Below are positions 6,861-16,303 of a stretch of 35,843 nt of DNA, piece after piece (position 1 is the stretch's first letter; every line of letters begins with the position of its first letter). Origin of the DNA: Anaerolineae bacterium (lineage in GTDB: Bacteria; Chloroflexota; Anaerolineae; Aggregatilineales; Phototrophicaceae); contig JAIOHM010000131.1 of assembly GCA_019912965.1 (NCBI GenBank), positions 1-35,843 on the forward strand, in the 5' to 3' direction. The position numbers and the translations under genes were made by a program. The notes below the pieces were generated by a model, which was not told the DNA's origin, searched no databases, and saw only the letters and a program-made list of their open reading frames with translations.

Positions 6861-9800
6861 TCAACTGCCTAATCGCGCGATCACCGAGTCGCGGTCGGTC
6901 AACAGGCGGGCGGCGATTTCATTCACCGCGCCAGTTTGGGCTTGTCCGCGTGCCAAGCCAGATTCGATAGCTGCGGCGGGCAGTTCGGCTTTCAGGCGTT
7001 CCAGTCCGGGTTCGGCTAATGTGCGGACATCGGTGAAGGTCGCGGGATGATGCAGTGCCAAGCCGAAGAGTTCCAATGCCTCGTCATCGCGCCCGATTTC
7101 GATCAGCACCCGCGCCAAGCCTACGAATACCTCTAAAATCACCGGAATTGCACCAATCGCCAATGAGAGTTCGAGCGCGCCATAAAAATGTCCGACGGAT
7201 GAGCGCAGTTCTTGCATGAACAATTCAACAAAAGCCAGATTATTCTGTACGAAGGCCGCACCCCAACGGTCGCCAATTTCACGGAAAAGGGTCAGCGCGG
7301 TTGAATACCGATTCTGCGCTTCGGGGTAGTCGCCCAGCGTGGCGGCTAATACACCGAGGGCATTGTTGTTGCGAGCCACATGGTAGCGGTCGCCAATTTT
7401 CTCGGCCAACATCAGGCTTTCCAGCGCAATCCGCCGCGCGCCATCATAATCTTTGGTTTGATAGTGCAGTTTGCTTTCAATCCGCAGAATGAATACTGTG
7501 GCACGAAGATCACCTGTCGCGCGGGCCAGCGCTACCCCTTCATTCAACAAGCGGGTTGCAGTCTCAATCGCGCCTTGATTGGTGGCAATTTCGCCCATAT
7601 GGCCGAGCGTAAACACGCGCATCGCCCGGTCATCAGCGGCTTCGGCAGCGGTCAGACATTGGGAGAACAGGGATTTCGCGCCTTCAAAATCGCCCTGAAT
7701 GTTCGCCAGCATTCCGAGATGCTGCAATGCATCCGCCAGCAAACCGGGATTATTCATCTCCTCCGCCAGCCGCCGGGCATCCTCGAACAAGCGCCGCGCC
7801 TCGGCATAATCGCTGACACCCTGATGCGCCTCGCCCAGCCGCAGAATCAGGAAAGTACGGCGTTCGTTTTCGTCCGGCAGCGTCAGCCAGATGGTGCGTT
7901 GCAGCGAATGCATAGCGTCGCGGTATGCGCCGTTTTTCAGCTGCTGCTGCCCAGCCAGCGCCGCATAATGGCGTTCCTTGCTGGCGTTTCCGGCATTGCG
8001 CCAATGGTAAGCCAGACTGACCCATTGTTCCGGCGCGTTCGGGTAGACGGCTTCCAGACCGAGGGCAACCAGTCGGTGCAATTCCGTCAGTTCATCCGGC
8101 TGCATACCGTCCAGCAGTCCTTCGCGCAGCTTGTCGTGGGTGAAGCGCCAATCGCCTTCCAGAGTTTCTAGTACGGCGGCATCGGCGCAGATGACGAGCC
8201 AATCTTCAAGAGAGAGTACTGAGTACTGAGTACTGAGTACTGAGGAGTCGGTTTCAGATTCGGATTCACTGGTTGGTGGCTGATCGCTCATTATGGTTGC
8301 AAGGACTTTTAAATCCAGACGGCGGCCCGCGACGGCAGCCAGTTTGAGCAGGGGGCGGGCGAAGGTTGGGACTTTATTCAAGCGCCGCAGAACAATCTGT
8401 TGAATGCCGCCCGCAAACACCCGCTGCGGCAGCGTCGCCATGCCGATGTCCGCCAACCGTCCGGCTTCCTCCGCCAGCGCCCGGACGACTTCGATTAAAA
8501 AGAAGACATTGCCTTCGGTTTCGCGTTCGAGCAGATCGACCACATGGCGCTGCTGCCCGACAGCGCCTAACATGGAAATGCTCAACTGCTCGATGGCCGG
8601 GGCGGGCAGGCGTTCCAGTTTGATGTGCTGCATGGTCGGCATCTGGCGGGGCAGGGCAGGGGCCTCATCGTCACGGTAGCTGCCAACAATGAGCATGGCT
8701 GAATCGTTCACACCGTTCACCAGCACCTTGAGCACTTCCAGACTTTCTACCGCCCATTGCAAATCGTCCACCAGCAGGGCTATGGGGCGAGTCTGCCGCC
8801 GAAACAGATTGACGATTGCGCCGATCAACCGCTGACGTCCGGTTTGGCCTTCGAGTTCGGGCAGGTCGGGGATGTCGCGCTGTAACAAGGTTTCGATATC
8901 CGGCACGATTTCTTTCAGGATAGCGGCGTCGGTATCGCTCAATTCCACCGCCAGCGCCAGCCGCCGAACGGGTTCACGCCAGAATTCGTAGGGTAAACCA
9001 CCCCTTGCGCTTCCCTGACTGCGGAGCACCGTCACGCCATCGACCATTGCGAACACGCGCAGTTCTTCCATCAGGCGCGATTTGCCGACGCCACTTTCGC
9101 CACCGACCAGCCATGCACTGCCTTTGCCCTGAATGCTTTCTTCCAGCGCTGCCCGTAACGGCTGCATTTCCGGCTCGCGTCCGACGAACTGCGCCGCCTG
9201 TAAAAAGCTCTCGCGGATGGCGACGGATTCGGGCGGCGGGGGCTGCCCAACAGCTTCGCATAAGGCCACGATGGTTTCGTCGGCGCTTTCGTAGCGCATA
9301 TCCGGCGTTTTGGCGAGCAGGCGCACCAGTACCAGATTGAGCAGCGGGTCGAGGTTGAGGGGTTCCACATCTGGCGGGGTGTACAGAATATCGTTGACAA
9401 GCTGGTTGACATCATGAACCGCGAAGGGGTAACGCCCGCCGAACAATTCGTAGGCGATCACACCTATTGCGTACAAATCAGCACTGACGGTAGCCTGCCC
9501 ACCGCTGAGAACTTCGGGCGCCATGTAGGCGAGTGTGCCTTCCACGCCGTCGGATGCGCGGTCACGTTGGTATTCCCAAGCGACAGCCAAGCCGAAATCC
9601 AGCACCTTGACCTCACCGTTGACGACCATCGCATTATCCGGTTTCAGGTCACGGTGGACGATTCCGCGCCGGTGCAGATAGGCCAGCGCTTGCAGCATTT
9701 GCACCAGCAAACCCACTTTTGCGCTGATGCTCAGATCGTGACCGTAAACCAGCAGGTCACGCGGTTGTTGCAGCAGTTCCATCGCGTAATAGGGCTGGCG

Positions 9801-10082
9801 GTCATCGTCAAAGCCGTAATCCAGCACGCTGATGATGTTTGGATGGCGGAGGCTCGCCAGTGTGCGAAATTCCTGTGCCAGCGATAAACGTAAATCGTCG
9901 GTTGAGCCGCGCGAGGCGTACATCAGGTGAGCGTGAGCCACATGGACGCGCTTGAGCGCCACCGCCTCACCCGTCAGGCGGTCAAGCGCCCGGTATACCA
10001 CGCCCATTCCGCCCGCGCCGATTTCTTCTACAATCTGGTAACGATTGCCGAGGAGTGCTGCTCCGGTAGCTGGCTGCGACAT
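6861..10082 (-). CDS. Ser/Thr protein kinase fused to AAA ATPase and TPR repeats
   Basis: ATG 10082 is preferred: GAGG lies five bases before it. A GTG at 10088 would add two residues but has no spaced ribosome site. Numbering from this ATG (1073 residues), the kinase domain (about 15-275) has the Gly-rich loop GAGGMG, catalytic-loop HRDLKPDN (Asp145), DFG (Asp162) and APE, with Lys44 in ALKRV, so it looks active. Next come an ATPase of the AAA_16 type with Walker A GGESGVGKS (327-335) and Walker B ALLVDDLQW (Asp439/440), and then a long TPR stretch (about 640-1040). No membrane segment is seen. Such proteins are probably multi-domain sensors whose ATPase-TPR part resembles MalT/LuxR-family regulators, minus the DNA-binding domain. 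Residues 601-626 are a low-complexity insert, partly coded by a heptad repeat. Confidence 0.92.
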   Translation of the reverse strand: MSQPATGAALLGNRYQIVEEIGAGGMGVVYRALDRLTGEAVALKRVHVAHAHLMYASRGSTDDLRLSLAQEFRTLASLRHPNIISVLDYGFDDDRQPYYAMELLQQPRDLLVYGHDLSISAKVGLLVQMLQALAYLHRRGIVHRDLKPDNAMVVNGEVKVLDFGLAVAWEYQRDRASDGVEGTLAYMAPEVLSGGQATVSADLYAIGVIAYELFGGRYPFAVHDVNQLVNDILYTPPDVEPLNLDPLLNLVLVRLLAKTPDMRYESADETIVALCEAVGQPPPPESVAIRESFLQAAQFVGREPEMQPLRAALEESIQGKGSAWLVGGESGVGKSRLMEELRVFAMVDGVTVLRSQGSARGGLPYEFWREPVRRLALAVELSDTDAAILKEIVPDIETLLQRDIPDLPELEGQTGRQRLIGAIVNLFRRQTRPIALLVDDLQWAVESLEVLKVLVNGVNDSAMLIVGSYRDDEAPALPRQMPTMQHIKLERLPAPAIEQLSISMLGAVGQQRHVVDLLERETEGNVFFLIEVVRALAEEAGRLADIGMATLPQRVFAGGIQQIVLRRLNKVPTFARPLLKLAAVAGRRLDLKVLATIMSDQPPTSESESETDSSVLSTQYSVLSLEDWLVICADAAVLETLEGDWRFTHDKLREGLLDGMQPDELTELHRLVALGLEAVYPNAPEQWVSLAYHWRNAGNASKERHYAALAGQQQLKNGAYRDAMHSLQRTIWLTLPDENERRTFLILRLGEAHQGVSDYAEARRLFEDARRLAEEMNNPGLLADALQHLGMLANIQGDFEGAKSLFSQCLTAAEAADDRAMRVFTLGHMGEIATNQGAIETATRLLNEGVALARATGDLRATVFILRIESKLHYQTKDYDGARRIALESLMLAEKIGDRYHVARNNNALGVLAATLGDYPEAQNRYSTALTLFREIGDRWGAAFVQNNLAFVELFMQELRSSVGHFYGALELSLAIGAIPVILEVFVGLARVLIEIGRDDEALELFGLALHHPATFTDVRTLAEPGLERLKAELPAAAIESGLARGQAQTGAVNEIAARLLTDRDSVIARLGS
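8214..8244. repeat. Heptad tandem repeat inside the kinase gene
   Basis: The unit GAGTACT is repeated 4.4 times without error over 31 bases. On the coding (-) strand it reads SVLSTQYSVLS. Because 21 is a multiple of both 3 and 7, every three added units keep the frame. It falls between the ATPase and TPR parts, where a linker is tolerated. Confidence 0.9.
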
Positions 10083-10088
10083 GCTCAC

Positions 10089-10422
10089 CTCGCTGCATAA
10101 AAAAATTATGTTTATAACTTACCCGTTTTTCGTCAACCTTCCAACAATCTCTATGTTCATGGCAAATCCCCACGTGTGAACCGTAAGGCACGATCTATTG
10201 CGCGGTTTTATCCTTTAAAGCCCTTAATAAGCCGTTTTGACTGGTAAAATGGGTAATACTGAGTAATATACTTCGCATAGTCATTAAACAGAAGGGTATT
10301 CTTTCAGCTTCTGATCATTCAGGTTCCTATGCAATATAGCCAAAAACCAATAAAAACCAAGCATCAAAAAGCCAACCGGATGACGTATAATTTGCCTACT
10401 ACTCGCCAGAAGGAAAATAATT
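10089..10422. promoter_or_regulatory. Divergent promoter region between kinase and polysaccharide genes
   Basis: This gap separates the divergent kinase gene from the wbpB homologue. On the minus strand TTGACG (10131-10136) and TAAACA (10109-10114) are spaced by 16 bases and end about 27 bases before the kinase start. On the plus strand a perfect TATAAT (10386-10391) lies 32 bases before GTG 10423, without a good -35. TTGACT at 10237 has no suitably spaced -10. Nothing else is recognised in the gap. Confidence 0.4.
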
Positions 10423-11364
10423 GTGAAACACTTCGCCATGACCGGGGTAGCCGGATTCGTCGCCCCCCGACATTTAAAGGCCATCCGCGATACGGGTAAC
10501 ACACTCATCGCGGCACTTGATCCACATGATTCAGTTGGCATTCTGGATAGCTATTTTCCGGGGGCGCAGTTCTTCACCACCTACGAGCGTTTTGAGCGTC
10601 ATCTGGAAAAACTTCGCCGCCAGGATGCTGAACCCCGCCCGGATTTTATGACTGTCTGCTCCCCGAATTATTTACATGACACGCACATCCGGCTGGCGCT
10701 GCACACTGGAACCGATGTGATCTGCGAAAAACCGCTGGTCATCAATGCGTGGAATCTGGATTCGATTGTGGAGCTGGAGGCCAAAACCGGGCGCAAGGTC
10801 AACACCGTTTTGCAACTGCGTTTGCATCCGACGCTGATTGCGCTAAAAGCCAAACTGGATGCCGAAGCCAGCACCGCGCGGCGCGAAGTCGTCCTGACCT
10901 ATATGACCCGGCGCGGGCAGTGGTATCACACTTCATGGAAGGGCGATGAAGAAAAATCCGGCGGCCTCGCCATGAACATTGGCATCCACTTCTTCGACCT
11001 GCTGATGTGGTTGTTTGGGGCAGGGGAGCGGAGTGAAGTGCATCTGGCGCGACCGGATAAAATGGCCGGGGTGCTGGAACTGGAACGGGCGCGGGTGCGG
11101 TGGTATCTTTCGGTTGATGAGCACGATTTACCCGCCGAGCAGCGCGCCGCTGGCAAGTTTGCTTTCCGTTCGATCACATTGGATGGGCAGGAGATTGAAT
11201 TTTCGGAAGGCTTTACCGATCTGCATACGCGGATTTATGAGCAGCTGTTGGCCGGGAATGGATTCAGCATCGCGGATGCGCGTCCATCACTGGAAATGGT
11301 ATACGACATCCGACACGCTGAGACAGTCACCTCGGCTGATGTGCATCCGTTTTTGAAGAAGTAG
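10423..11364 (+). CDS. wbpB: Gfo/Idh/MocA dehydrogenase, WbpB/WlbA type
   Basis: GTG 10423 follows AAGGA at eight bases. The 313-residue product matches the size of WbpB (about 316). The Rossmann motif [14 protein letters not shown] is the variant GxAG(Y/F)xAPRH typical of WbpB/WlbA rather than the usual GxGxxG, and the CEKPL motif carries the conserved Lys of the family. WbpB oxidises the 3-hydroxyl of UDP-N-acetylglucosaminuronate with NAD+, giving the 3-keto sugar for WbpE. The next two genes are homologues of the enzymes that use this product, which strengthens the call. It acts in the cytoplasm. Gene symbol follows the P. aeruginosa pathway. Confidence 0.85.
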   Translation: MKHFAMTGVAGFVAPRHLKAIRDTGNTLIAALDPHDSVGILDSYFPGAQFFTTYERFERHLEKLRRQDAEPRPDFMTVCSPNYLHDTHIRLALHTGTDVICEKPLVINAWNLDSIVELEAKTGRKVNTVLQLRLHPTLIALKAKLDAEASTARREVVLTYMTRRGQWYHTSWKGDEEKSGGLAMNIGIHFFDLLMWLFGAGERSEVHLARPDKMAGVLELERARVRWYLSVDEHDLPAEQRAAGKFAFRSITLDGQEIEFSEGFTDLHTRIYEQLLAGNGFSIADARPSLEMVYDIRHAETVTSADVHPFLKK

Positions 11365-11378
11365 AAGATTTTTACCTC

Positions 11379-11960
11379 ATGAACTATTTCGCACATGAAT
11401 CGGCTTATGTAGACGACGGGGCACAGATCGGCGCGGGCACGAAAATCTGGCACTTCTGCCACATTATGCCCGGTGCGGTCATCGGAGAATTCTGTTCACT
11501 GGGGCAGAATGTGTTCGTCGCCAACCGCGTCCAGATCGGCAGCCATGTCAAAATTCAGAACAACGTCTCGATTTATGAGGGCGTAATTCTGGAAGACTAC
11601 GTGTTTTGTGGCCCAAGCATGGTGTTTACCAACGTAAAAACGCCGCGTTCGGCTTATCCGCGTAATACGGCTGAGGACTACGCTATCACCCGTGTGTCAC
11701 ATGGCGCGACGATTGGTGCGAACGCCACTATCGTCTGCGGCGTGACGGTCGGTGCATGGGCATTTGTGGCGGCGGGTGCAGTCGTCACCAAAGATGTTCC
11801 GGCTTATGCACTGGTGGCGGGTGTGCCGGGGCGCGTTATGGGTTGGGCATGTGAGTGCGGCGCAACGCTGCACTTTCAGGACGACCAAGCCATCTGTGCG
11901 GACTGCGGCAAACACTACCAAAAAATCGATACAATGATCGTAAAACGAGTCGAATCATGA
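11379..11960 (+). CDS. wbpD: UDP-GlcNAc3N-uronate N-acetyltransferase, WbpD type
   Basis: ATG 11379 starts 14 bases after the wbpB stop. The 193 residues (WbpD: about 191) form a left-handed beta-helix of hexapeptide repeats ([50 protein letters not shown]). It would acetylate the 3-amino group of UDP-2-acetamido-3-amino-glucuronate with acetyl-CoA. The C-terminus carries two CxC/CxxC pairs (WACECG and CADCG) like a zinc ribbon, a feature also found in some WbpD-like proteins. Its TGA stop overlaps the aminotransferase start (ATGA), implying coupled translation. Confidence 0.88.
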   Translation: MNYFAHESAYVDDGAQIGAGTKIWHFCHIMPGAVIGEFCSLGQNVFVANRVQIGSHVKIQNNVSIYEGVILEDYVFCGPSMVFTNVKTPRSAYPRNTAEDYAITRVSHGATIGANATIVCGVTVGAWAFVAAGAVVTKDVPAYALVAGVPGRVMGWACECGATLHFQDDQAICADCGKHYQKIDTMIVKRVES

Positions 11961-13066
11961 CCTCAGACAAAATTCCAGTGCTGGACTTACAACCTGAAAT
12001 CGACATGCTGTGGGACGAACTGAACGCGGCTTTTCAGCGGGTGGTGCGTTCAGGCCATTTTATCATGGGGGCGGATGTCACCCATTTTGAAGCTGAAGCT
12101 GCGGCTTATCTCGGTGTTCGTCATGCTGTCGGCCTGAACTCCGGCACGGATGCGCTGCTCATCGGTTTGCGGGCGTTGGGCGTTGGGGCAGGGGATGAGG
12201 TGATTACTTCGCCCTTCACCTTTTTCGCCACCGCCGAGGCTGTCACCAATCTGGGCGCGAAACCGGTGTTTGTAGACATCAATCCGCAGACCTTTAATCT
12301 GGATGTTGAGCAGGTCGAAGCCGCGATCACAGAACGCACAAAGGTCATTCTGCCTGTACATCTTTATGGTCACGCTGCCGAAATGGATCCGCTGCTTTCG
12401 CTGGCAAGCCGCTACAACCTGAAAGTGTTGGAAGATGTCGCGCAGGCGTTCAGCGGTGAATACATGGGACGCAAGCTGGGAACAATCGGTCATGTCGGGG
12501 CATTTTCATTCTTCCCCAGCAAGAATCTTGGTGCGTATGGCGATGCGGGTCTGCTGGTCACGGACGATGCTGATGTTGCCAGCGCGGCGCGAATGCTGCG
12601 GGTACACGGCGCGAAGAAGAAATATTATAACGAAGTGGCAGGTTACAGTTCCCGGCTTGATACCCTTCAGGCGGCTATCCTGCGGGTGAAACTGCCGTAT
12701 GTTGATCGCTGGAGTAAAGAACGGCGTACTGCCGCAGGGGTGTATGACTCACTGCTGCGGGATATGCATGGCATAACCTTACCGTGCCAAATGGACTATG
12801 CCCGTCATGTGTATCATCAATATACTATTCGTATTGGCGAGGGTCGCCGCGACCGGGTTCAAAAGCGGCTGGAGGAAATGGGAATCAGCACCATGATTTA
12901 TTATCCTGTGCCGCTGCATCAGCTTCCCATCTATGCCAATCTGGGGTATCATCTGCCGGAATCCGAGCAAGCCGCCGCTGAAGTTCTGAGTCTTCCCATT
13001 TGGCCTCAAATTACCCCGGAGATACAATCCCGTGTGGCGGCGGCTTTGAGGATAGCATTGATCTAA
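11957..13066 (+). CDS. wbpE: DegT/DnrJ/EryC1 PLP aminotransferase, WbpE type
   Basis: The start ATG 11957 forms ATGA with the preceding stop; upstream in-frame starts would lie inside wbpD. The 369-residue product is a sugar aminotransferase. The PLP lysine is Lys189 in [36 protein letters not shown] and the LEDVAQAF aspartate that contacts the pyridine ring are also present. In the pathway it transfers an amino group from glutamate to the 3-keto sugar made by WbpB, before acetylation by WbpD. The order B-D-E is kept tight here, with a 120-base gap before the regulators. Confidence 0.88.
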   Translation: MTSDKIPVLDLQPEIDMLWDELNAAFQRVVRSGHFIMGADVTHFEAEAAAYLGVRHAVGLNSGTDALLIGLRALGVGAGDEVITSPFTFFATAEAVTNLGAKPVFVDINPQTFNLDVEQVEAAITERTKVILPVHLYGHAAEMDPLLSLASRYNLKVLEDVAQAFSGEYMGRKLGTIGHVGAFSFFPSKNLGAYGDAGLLVTDDADVASAARMLRVHGAKKKYYNEVAGYSSRLDTLQAAILRVKLPYVDRWSKERRTAAGVYDSLLRDMHGITLPCQMDYARHVYHQYTIRIGEGRRDRVQKRLEEMGISTMIYYPVPLHQLPIYANLGYHLPESEQAAAEVLSLPIWPQITPEIQSRVAAALRIALI

Positions 13067-13186
13067 CCCCCAATTAAAGGGCTATAAAAATTTTTGCTTG
13101 CTGTATTATCCTCTCCTAAACCAATAAGCGGGGTTGCTGAACCCGTATCTAATTTATTACTTCAGCGGTAGTGGATTAAGGATAAT

Positions 13187-13552
13187 ATGCCAAGACTATT
13201 GGTGATCGAAGATGAACCGCATATCCGACAGTTTCTCAGCGTTAATCTGCGCGCGCGTGGTTATGAAGTGATCGAGGTGGAAAGCGCTGAGGATGGGTTG
13301 GACAAGCTCCAAACCCACCCGCCAGACGCGATGCTGCTGGACATCAAATTGGGTGGTATGAGCGGCTGGTCACTGCTCAGTGTGATGTCTACCCATCCAC
13401 AGTTGCGTGATTTGCCTGTGATCGTCATTACTGCCTCACCAGAGCGTGATGACGATACCGCGCCGATCCACATCAACATCGCTGCCAAAATCGTCAAGCC
13501 TGTCAGCGTGCATAAATTGCTGGAAACCGTGCGGAGGGTGGTCAAAGGATAA
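13187..13552 (+). CDS. Stand-alone response regulator receiver
   Basis: ATG 13187 follows AAGGA at about six bases. The 121 residues are a single receiver domain with no output domain. The acidic pocket (IEDE), phospho-acceptor Asp52 (LLDIK), Thr82 (ITAS) and Lys104 (IVKP) are all present, so it should be phosphorylated. It precedes an OmpR-type regulator by 21 bases and probably shares its transcript. A single-domain regulator may act as a phosphate relay or bind a target protein. A TATTAT hexamer at 13104-13109 is a weak promoter candidate. Confidence 0.88.
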   Translation: MPRLLVIEDEPHIRQFLSVNLRARGYEVIEVESAEDGLDKLQTHPPDAMLLDIKLGGMSGWSLLSVMSTHPQLRDLPVIVITASPERDDDTAPIHINIAAKIVKPVSVHKLLETVRRVVKG

Positions 13553-13573
13553 ATCAGTAAAGTGAGGCAAACC

Positions 13574-14266
13574 ATGCCGCCATTTATTCTGGTGGTTGAC
13601 GATGAAGATAATGTTCGCCGTTTGGTTACGGTGAATTTGCAGGCACGAGGCTTCAATGTGCAGGAAGCCCGCGATGGTCTACAGGCCATCACCGTGATGC
13701 AGCACAACTGGCCTGAACTGGTCATTCTGGATTTGAACATGCCGGGTATGAGCGGCAAAGAAGTCTGTACCTGGATTCGGGAGCAGGACGACAGCGTACC
13801 GATTGTCGTGCTGACTGCGGCGCATGACGAAGCCTTAATGATTGAGGCGCTTAATCTGGGGGCGGATGATTACATCACCAAACCGTTTAATCATGATGTG
13901 CTGGTGGCGCGGGTGCGGGCGGTGATGCGGCGGTCGGCTGCTCCGGAACAGACTCCCAATCCTGAAAGCATCAAGATTGAAGGCTTGTTGATTGACCTCA
14001 AAGGGCGGCGGGTGTACGTAGATGATAAAGACATCCACCTGACGCGGACTGAATTCGCGCTGCTGGCGACGCTGGCACAGAATCAGGATCGTATTCTGGA
14101 ACATGATGACCTGCTGGCGAAAGTCTGGGGCGGGCAGTATCGCGGTTCCAACCATTATCTCCATGTCTATTTTGGGCGCATCCGCAAGAAGCTGGAAAAT
14201 TATCAGCATTTGCTGGAAACGGTAGCAGGGCAGGGGTACATCCTGCGTTCGAGCGCCCGTCACTGA
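13574..14266 (+). CDS. OmpR/PhoB-type response regulator
   Basis: ATG 13574 (MPPFILVVDDE) is favoured because GAGG lies about six bases before it; a GTG at 13562 would add four residues. The 230-residue product has a receiver (Asp53 in LDLNMPG, Thr81, Lys103 in ITKPF) and a C-terminal winged helix (about 135-228; LTRTEFALLATLAQNQDRILEH, then the recognition helix and HVYFGRIRKKLE). It should bind DNA when phosphorylated. No histidine kinase is adjacent; the nearest is the PAS kinase at 22801, after the polysaccharide genes. The pair of regulators splits the sugar-nucleotide genes from the glycosyltransferases. Confidence 0.92.
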   Translation: MPPFILVVDDEDNVRRLVTVNLQARGFNVQEARDGLQAITVMQHNWPELVILDLNMPGMSGKEVCTWIREQDDSVPIVVLTAAHDEALMIEALNLGADDYITKPFNHDVLVARVRAVMRRSAAPEQTPNPESIKIEGLLIDLKGRRVYVDDKDIHLTRTEFALLATLAQNQDRILEHDDLLAKVWGGQYRGSNHYLHVYFGRIRKKLENYQHLLETVAGQGYILRSSARH

Positions 14267-14326
14267 TCGCAATTGGTTTTCACGGCGGGGTGTGCTATCC
14301 TTCTGCCACCACTGGTAGAGGCCTGA

Positions 14327-15487
14327 ATGCACATCCTGCTTATCCCATCCTGGTATTCCACACCTGATAATCCAATCCGGGGCAGTTTCTTTCGTGAACA
14401 GGCGTTGGCGCTGCAAAAGGTTGGGCATCGCGTCGGGCTTTTGATTCCACCCGGTCGCGTTCGCACCTTTCACGGACTCAAAGAAATCCAGCGACAGGAA
14501 GGATTTAGTCAATCCGATGAAGGCGGACTGCCAACTCTCCGCGTAGGGTGGTGGGGTTGGCTGCCGAGTATTATTCCCCCGCTGCGTAAAACCCCGATTT
14601 TGAATGCCTTTGATACCTATGTTCATCAAAACGGCAAACCGGATGTCCTCCATGCCCACAGTACGTTGTATGGTGGTTGGGCGGCGGCGCATATTCGCGC
14701 GGCGCGGGGCGTTCCGGCGGTATTGACCGAACATTCGTCAACACTGGTGCGTGGCTTGACGTTCCCTGACCAGATCGGGCGCATCCGGTTTGCGCTGAAA
14801 AATATGGATCGTGTTCTGGCGGTCAGTCCCGTGTTGGCTGATCGGTTGCAAAAAATCGCACCGGGTGTTTCAGTGGATTTAATCGGCAATATCGTGGATG
14901 CCGAATTGTTCACGTTTGCGCCACCGCCACCAATGCCGCCGTTTGCTTTCGCGCTGATCGCCAACCTGAATCCGAACAAAGGCGTGGATGTGATGCTGCG
15001 GGCATTTGCCGGGGCGTTTCGCAGTCAGCAGGTGATTGTGCGAATTGTCGGGGATGGGGCGGAACGTCAAAAATTGGAAGGGTTGGCGGGCGAACTCGGC
15101 ATCCGCGAACAGGTTGAGTTTCTGGGGCGTATCCCGCGCGAGGCCGTGCGCGATTTATTGCACCGCACTCATGCCCTGATTTCGTCCAGCTACATCGAAA
15201 CCTTCGGCCTGACGATTATTGAAGCCTTTGCCAGCGGTCGTCCGGTTGTGGCAACGCGCTCCGGCGGGGCAGATGCGCTCATTGATGAAAACAATGGGCT
15301 GCTGGTTCCGGCAGGGGATGTGGATACATTATCGGCGGCGCTGCGAACGATGACCGAAACCTATGCACGTTATGATGCTGAAGCCATCCGCGCCGACTGC
15401 CTGAGCCGTTACAGCGAAGCGGTGATCGTGCGGCAACTTGAAGCAATTTATGAGTCTGTAGGGGTGACCGACCCTGCAACCAAGTGA
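14327..15487 (+). CDS. Glycosyltransferase family 4
   Basis: ATG 14327 is preceded by GAGG. The 386-residue product is a GT-B enzyme: an N-terminal domain beginning MHILLIPSWYSTPDNPIRGSF (the usual GT4 acceptor-side opening) with HAHSTLYGG, and a C-terminal domain with the E-x7-E motif in ETFGLTIIEAFASGRPVVAT. It probably adds a sugar from a nucleotide donor to a lipid-linked glycan at the inner face of the membrane. Its neighbours make UDP-ManNAc3NAcA-type sugars, so that is a reasonable donor guess. Its stop overlaps the region of the next gene's ribosome site. Confidence 0.88.
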   Translation: MHILLIPSWYSTPDNPIRGSFFREQALALQKVGHRVGLLIPPGRVRTFHGLKEIQRQEGFSQSDEGGLPTLRVGWWGWLPSIIPPLRKTPILNAFDTYVHQNGKPDVLHAHSTLYGGWAAAHIRAARGVPAVLTEHSSTLVRGLTFPDQIGRIRFALKNMDRVLAVSPVLADRLQKIAPGVSVDLIGNIVDAELFTFAPPPPMPPFAFALIANLNPNKGVDVMLRAFAGAFRSQQVIVRIVGDGAERQKLEGLAGELGIREQVEFLGRIPREAVRDLLHRTHALISSSYIETFGLTIIEAFASGRPVVATRSGGADALIDENNGLLVPAGDVDTLSAALRTMTETYARYDAEAIRADCLSRYSEAVIVRQLEAIYESVGVTDPATK

Positions 15488-15498
15488 TGAGGAAAACG

Positions 15499-16299
15499 AT
15501 GGGACAATTTGCGCCCAAAAATTATTGGGAAGACCGCCTCAAACAGCAGAGCGGATTGGTTGGCGTGGGTTATGCGCGACTGGGGCGGAACTTTAACCAC
15601 TGGATGTACCGCGTCCGCCGCCGGATATTCTTGCAGGAAGCGGCGGCACTGTATGATTGGAAAGCTACCAGTGTACTCGATGTCGGTTCCGGCACTGGGT
15701 TTTATATCGACTGTTGGGAAACGTTGGGGGCAGGGCAGATTGCAGGCGTCGATCTGACAAAAGTGGCGGTAGAGGGGTTACAATCCCGCTTTCCCAAACA
15801 TAATTTTTATGAATTGAACATCGGGGCATCGGACGCTGCAAAGGCACTGCCCGGAAATTATGACGCCATCTCCATGATGGACGTGCTGTACCACATCATT
15901 GATGATGCCGATTATGAACAGGCTATCCGCAACTTATACGCGCTGCTCAAACCGGGCGGATTTTTCATTTTCTGCGACTTTTTACTGCACGACCCGAATC
16001 CAGCCCAGCCACAGGCGCACGTCCGCCGCCGTTCGCTGGCACATGTCGAACGGGTATTGAAGTCCGCAGGATTTGAAATTCAGAAGCGGAAGCCGTTATT
16101 CGTGCTGATGAACCAGCCTGTAGACAGCCATAATCCGCTGCTGGCCTTTTACTGGAAAGCGATCTCATTTTTAATTTCCAAATCTGAACTGTTAGGGCAG
16201 CTTTTCGGCGCAGTTTTATATCCGTTGGAAAATGTGCTGGTGAATAATCTGCGCGAAGGCCCATCTACCGAAATCGTGATCTGCAAACGCCCGGAGTAA
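15499..16299 (+). CDS. Class I SAM-dependent methyltransferase
   Basis: ATG 15499 has GAGG six bases before it; GTG 15484 and ATG 15487 are in frame but lack a spaced ribosome site. The 266 residues contain motif I VLDVGSGTGFY (59-69), the acidic GVDLT loop that binds the ribose, and DAISMMDVLYHIIDD (motif IV). Methyltransferases in polysaccharide loci often methylate a sugar hydroxyl or cap the glycan chain; the substrate here is not evident. It sits between a GT4 and the WbpI-type epimerase on one compact transcript. Confidence 0.85.
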   Translation: MGQFAPKNYWEDRLKQQSGLVGVGYARLGRNFNHWMYRVRRRIFLQEAAALYDWKATSVLDVGSGTGFYIDCWETLGAGQIAGVDLTKVAVEGLQSRFPKHNFYELNIGASDAAKALPGNYDAISMMDVLYHIIDDADYEQAIRNLYALLKPGGFFIFCDFLLHDPNPAQPQAHVRRRSLAHVERVLKSAGFEIQKRKPLFVLMNQPVDSHNPLLAFYWKAISFLISKSELLGQLFGAVLYPLENVLVNNLREGPSTEIVICKRPE

Positions 16300-16303
16300 A
16301 TTT

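Noticed and set aside
7380..8171. Long plus-strand open frame opposite the kinase gene
   Set aside because: It lies wholly antisense to the TPR part of a well-supported gene, and its translation shows no domain or ribosome site.
8988..9010. Fourth hairpin repeat in the kinase gene (GTAGGGTAAACCACCCC)
   Set aside because: The arms are short and the sequence codes the GGLPYEFW motif expected in this ATPase family, so protein coding explains it.
9414..9887. Plus-strand frame of 157 codons opposite the kinase domain
   Set aside because: It mirrors the conserved HRD/DFG region on the other strand; a shadow of codon bias.
10237..10242. TTGACT as the -35 of a promoter for wbpB
   Set aside because: The candidate -10 hexamers lie 11 or 21-24 bases away, outside the normal spacing.
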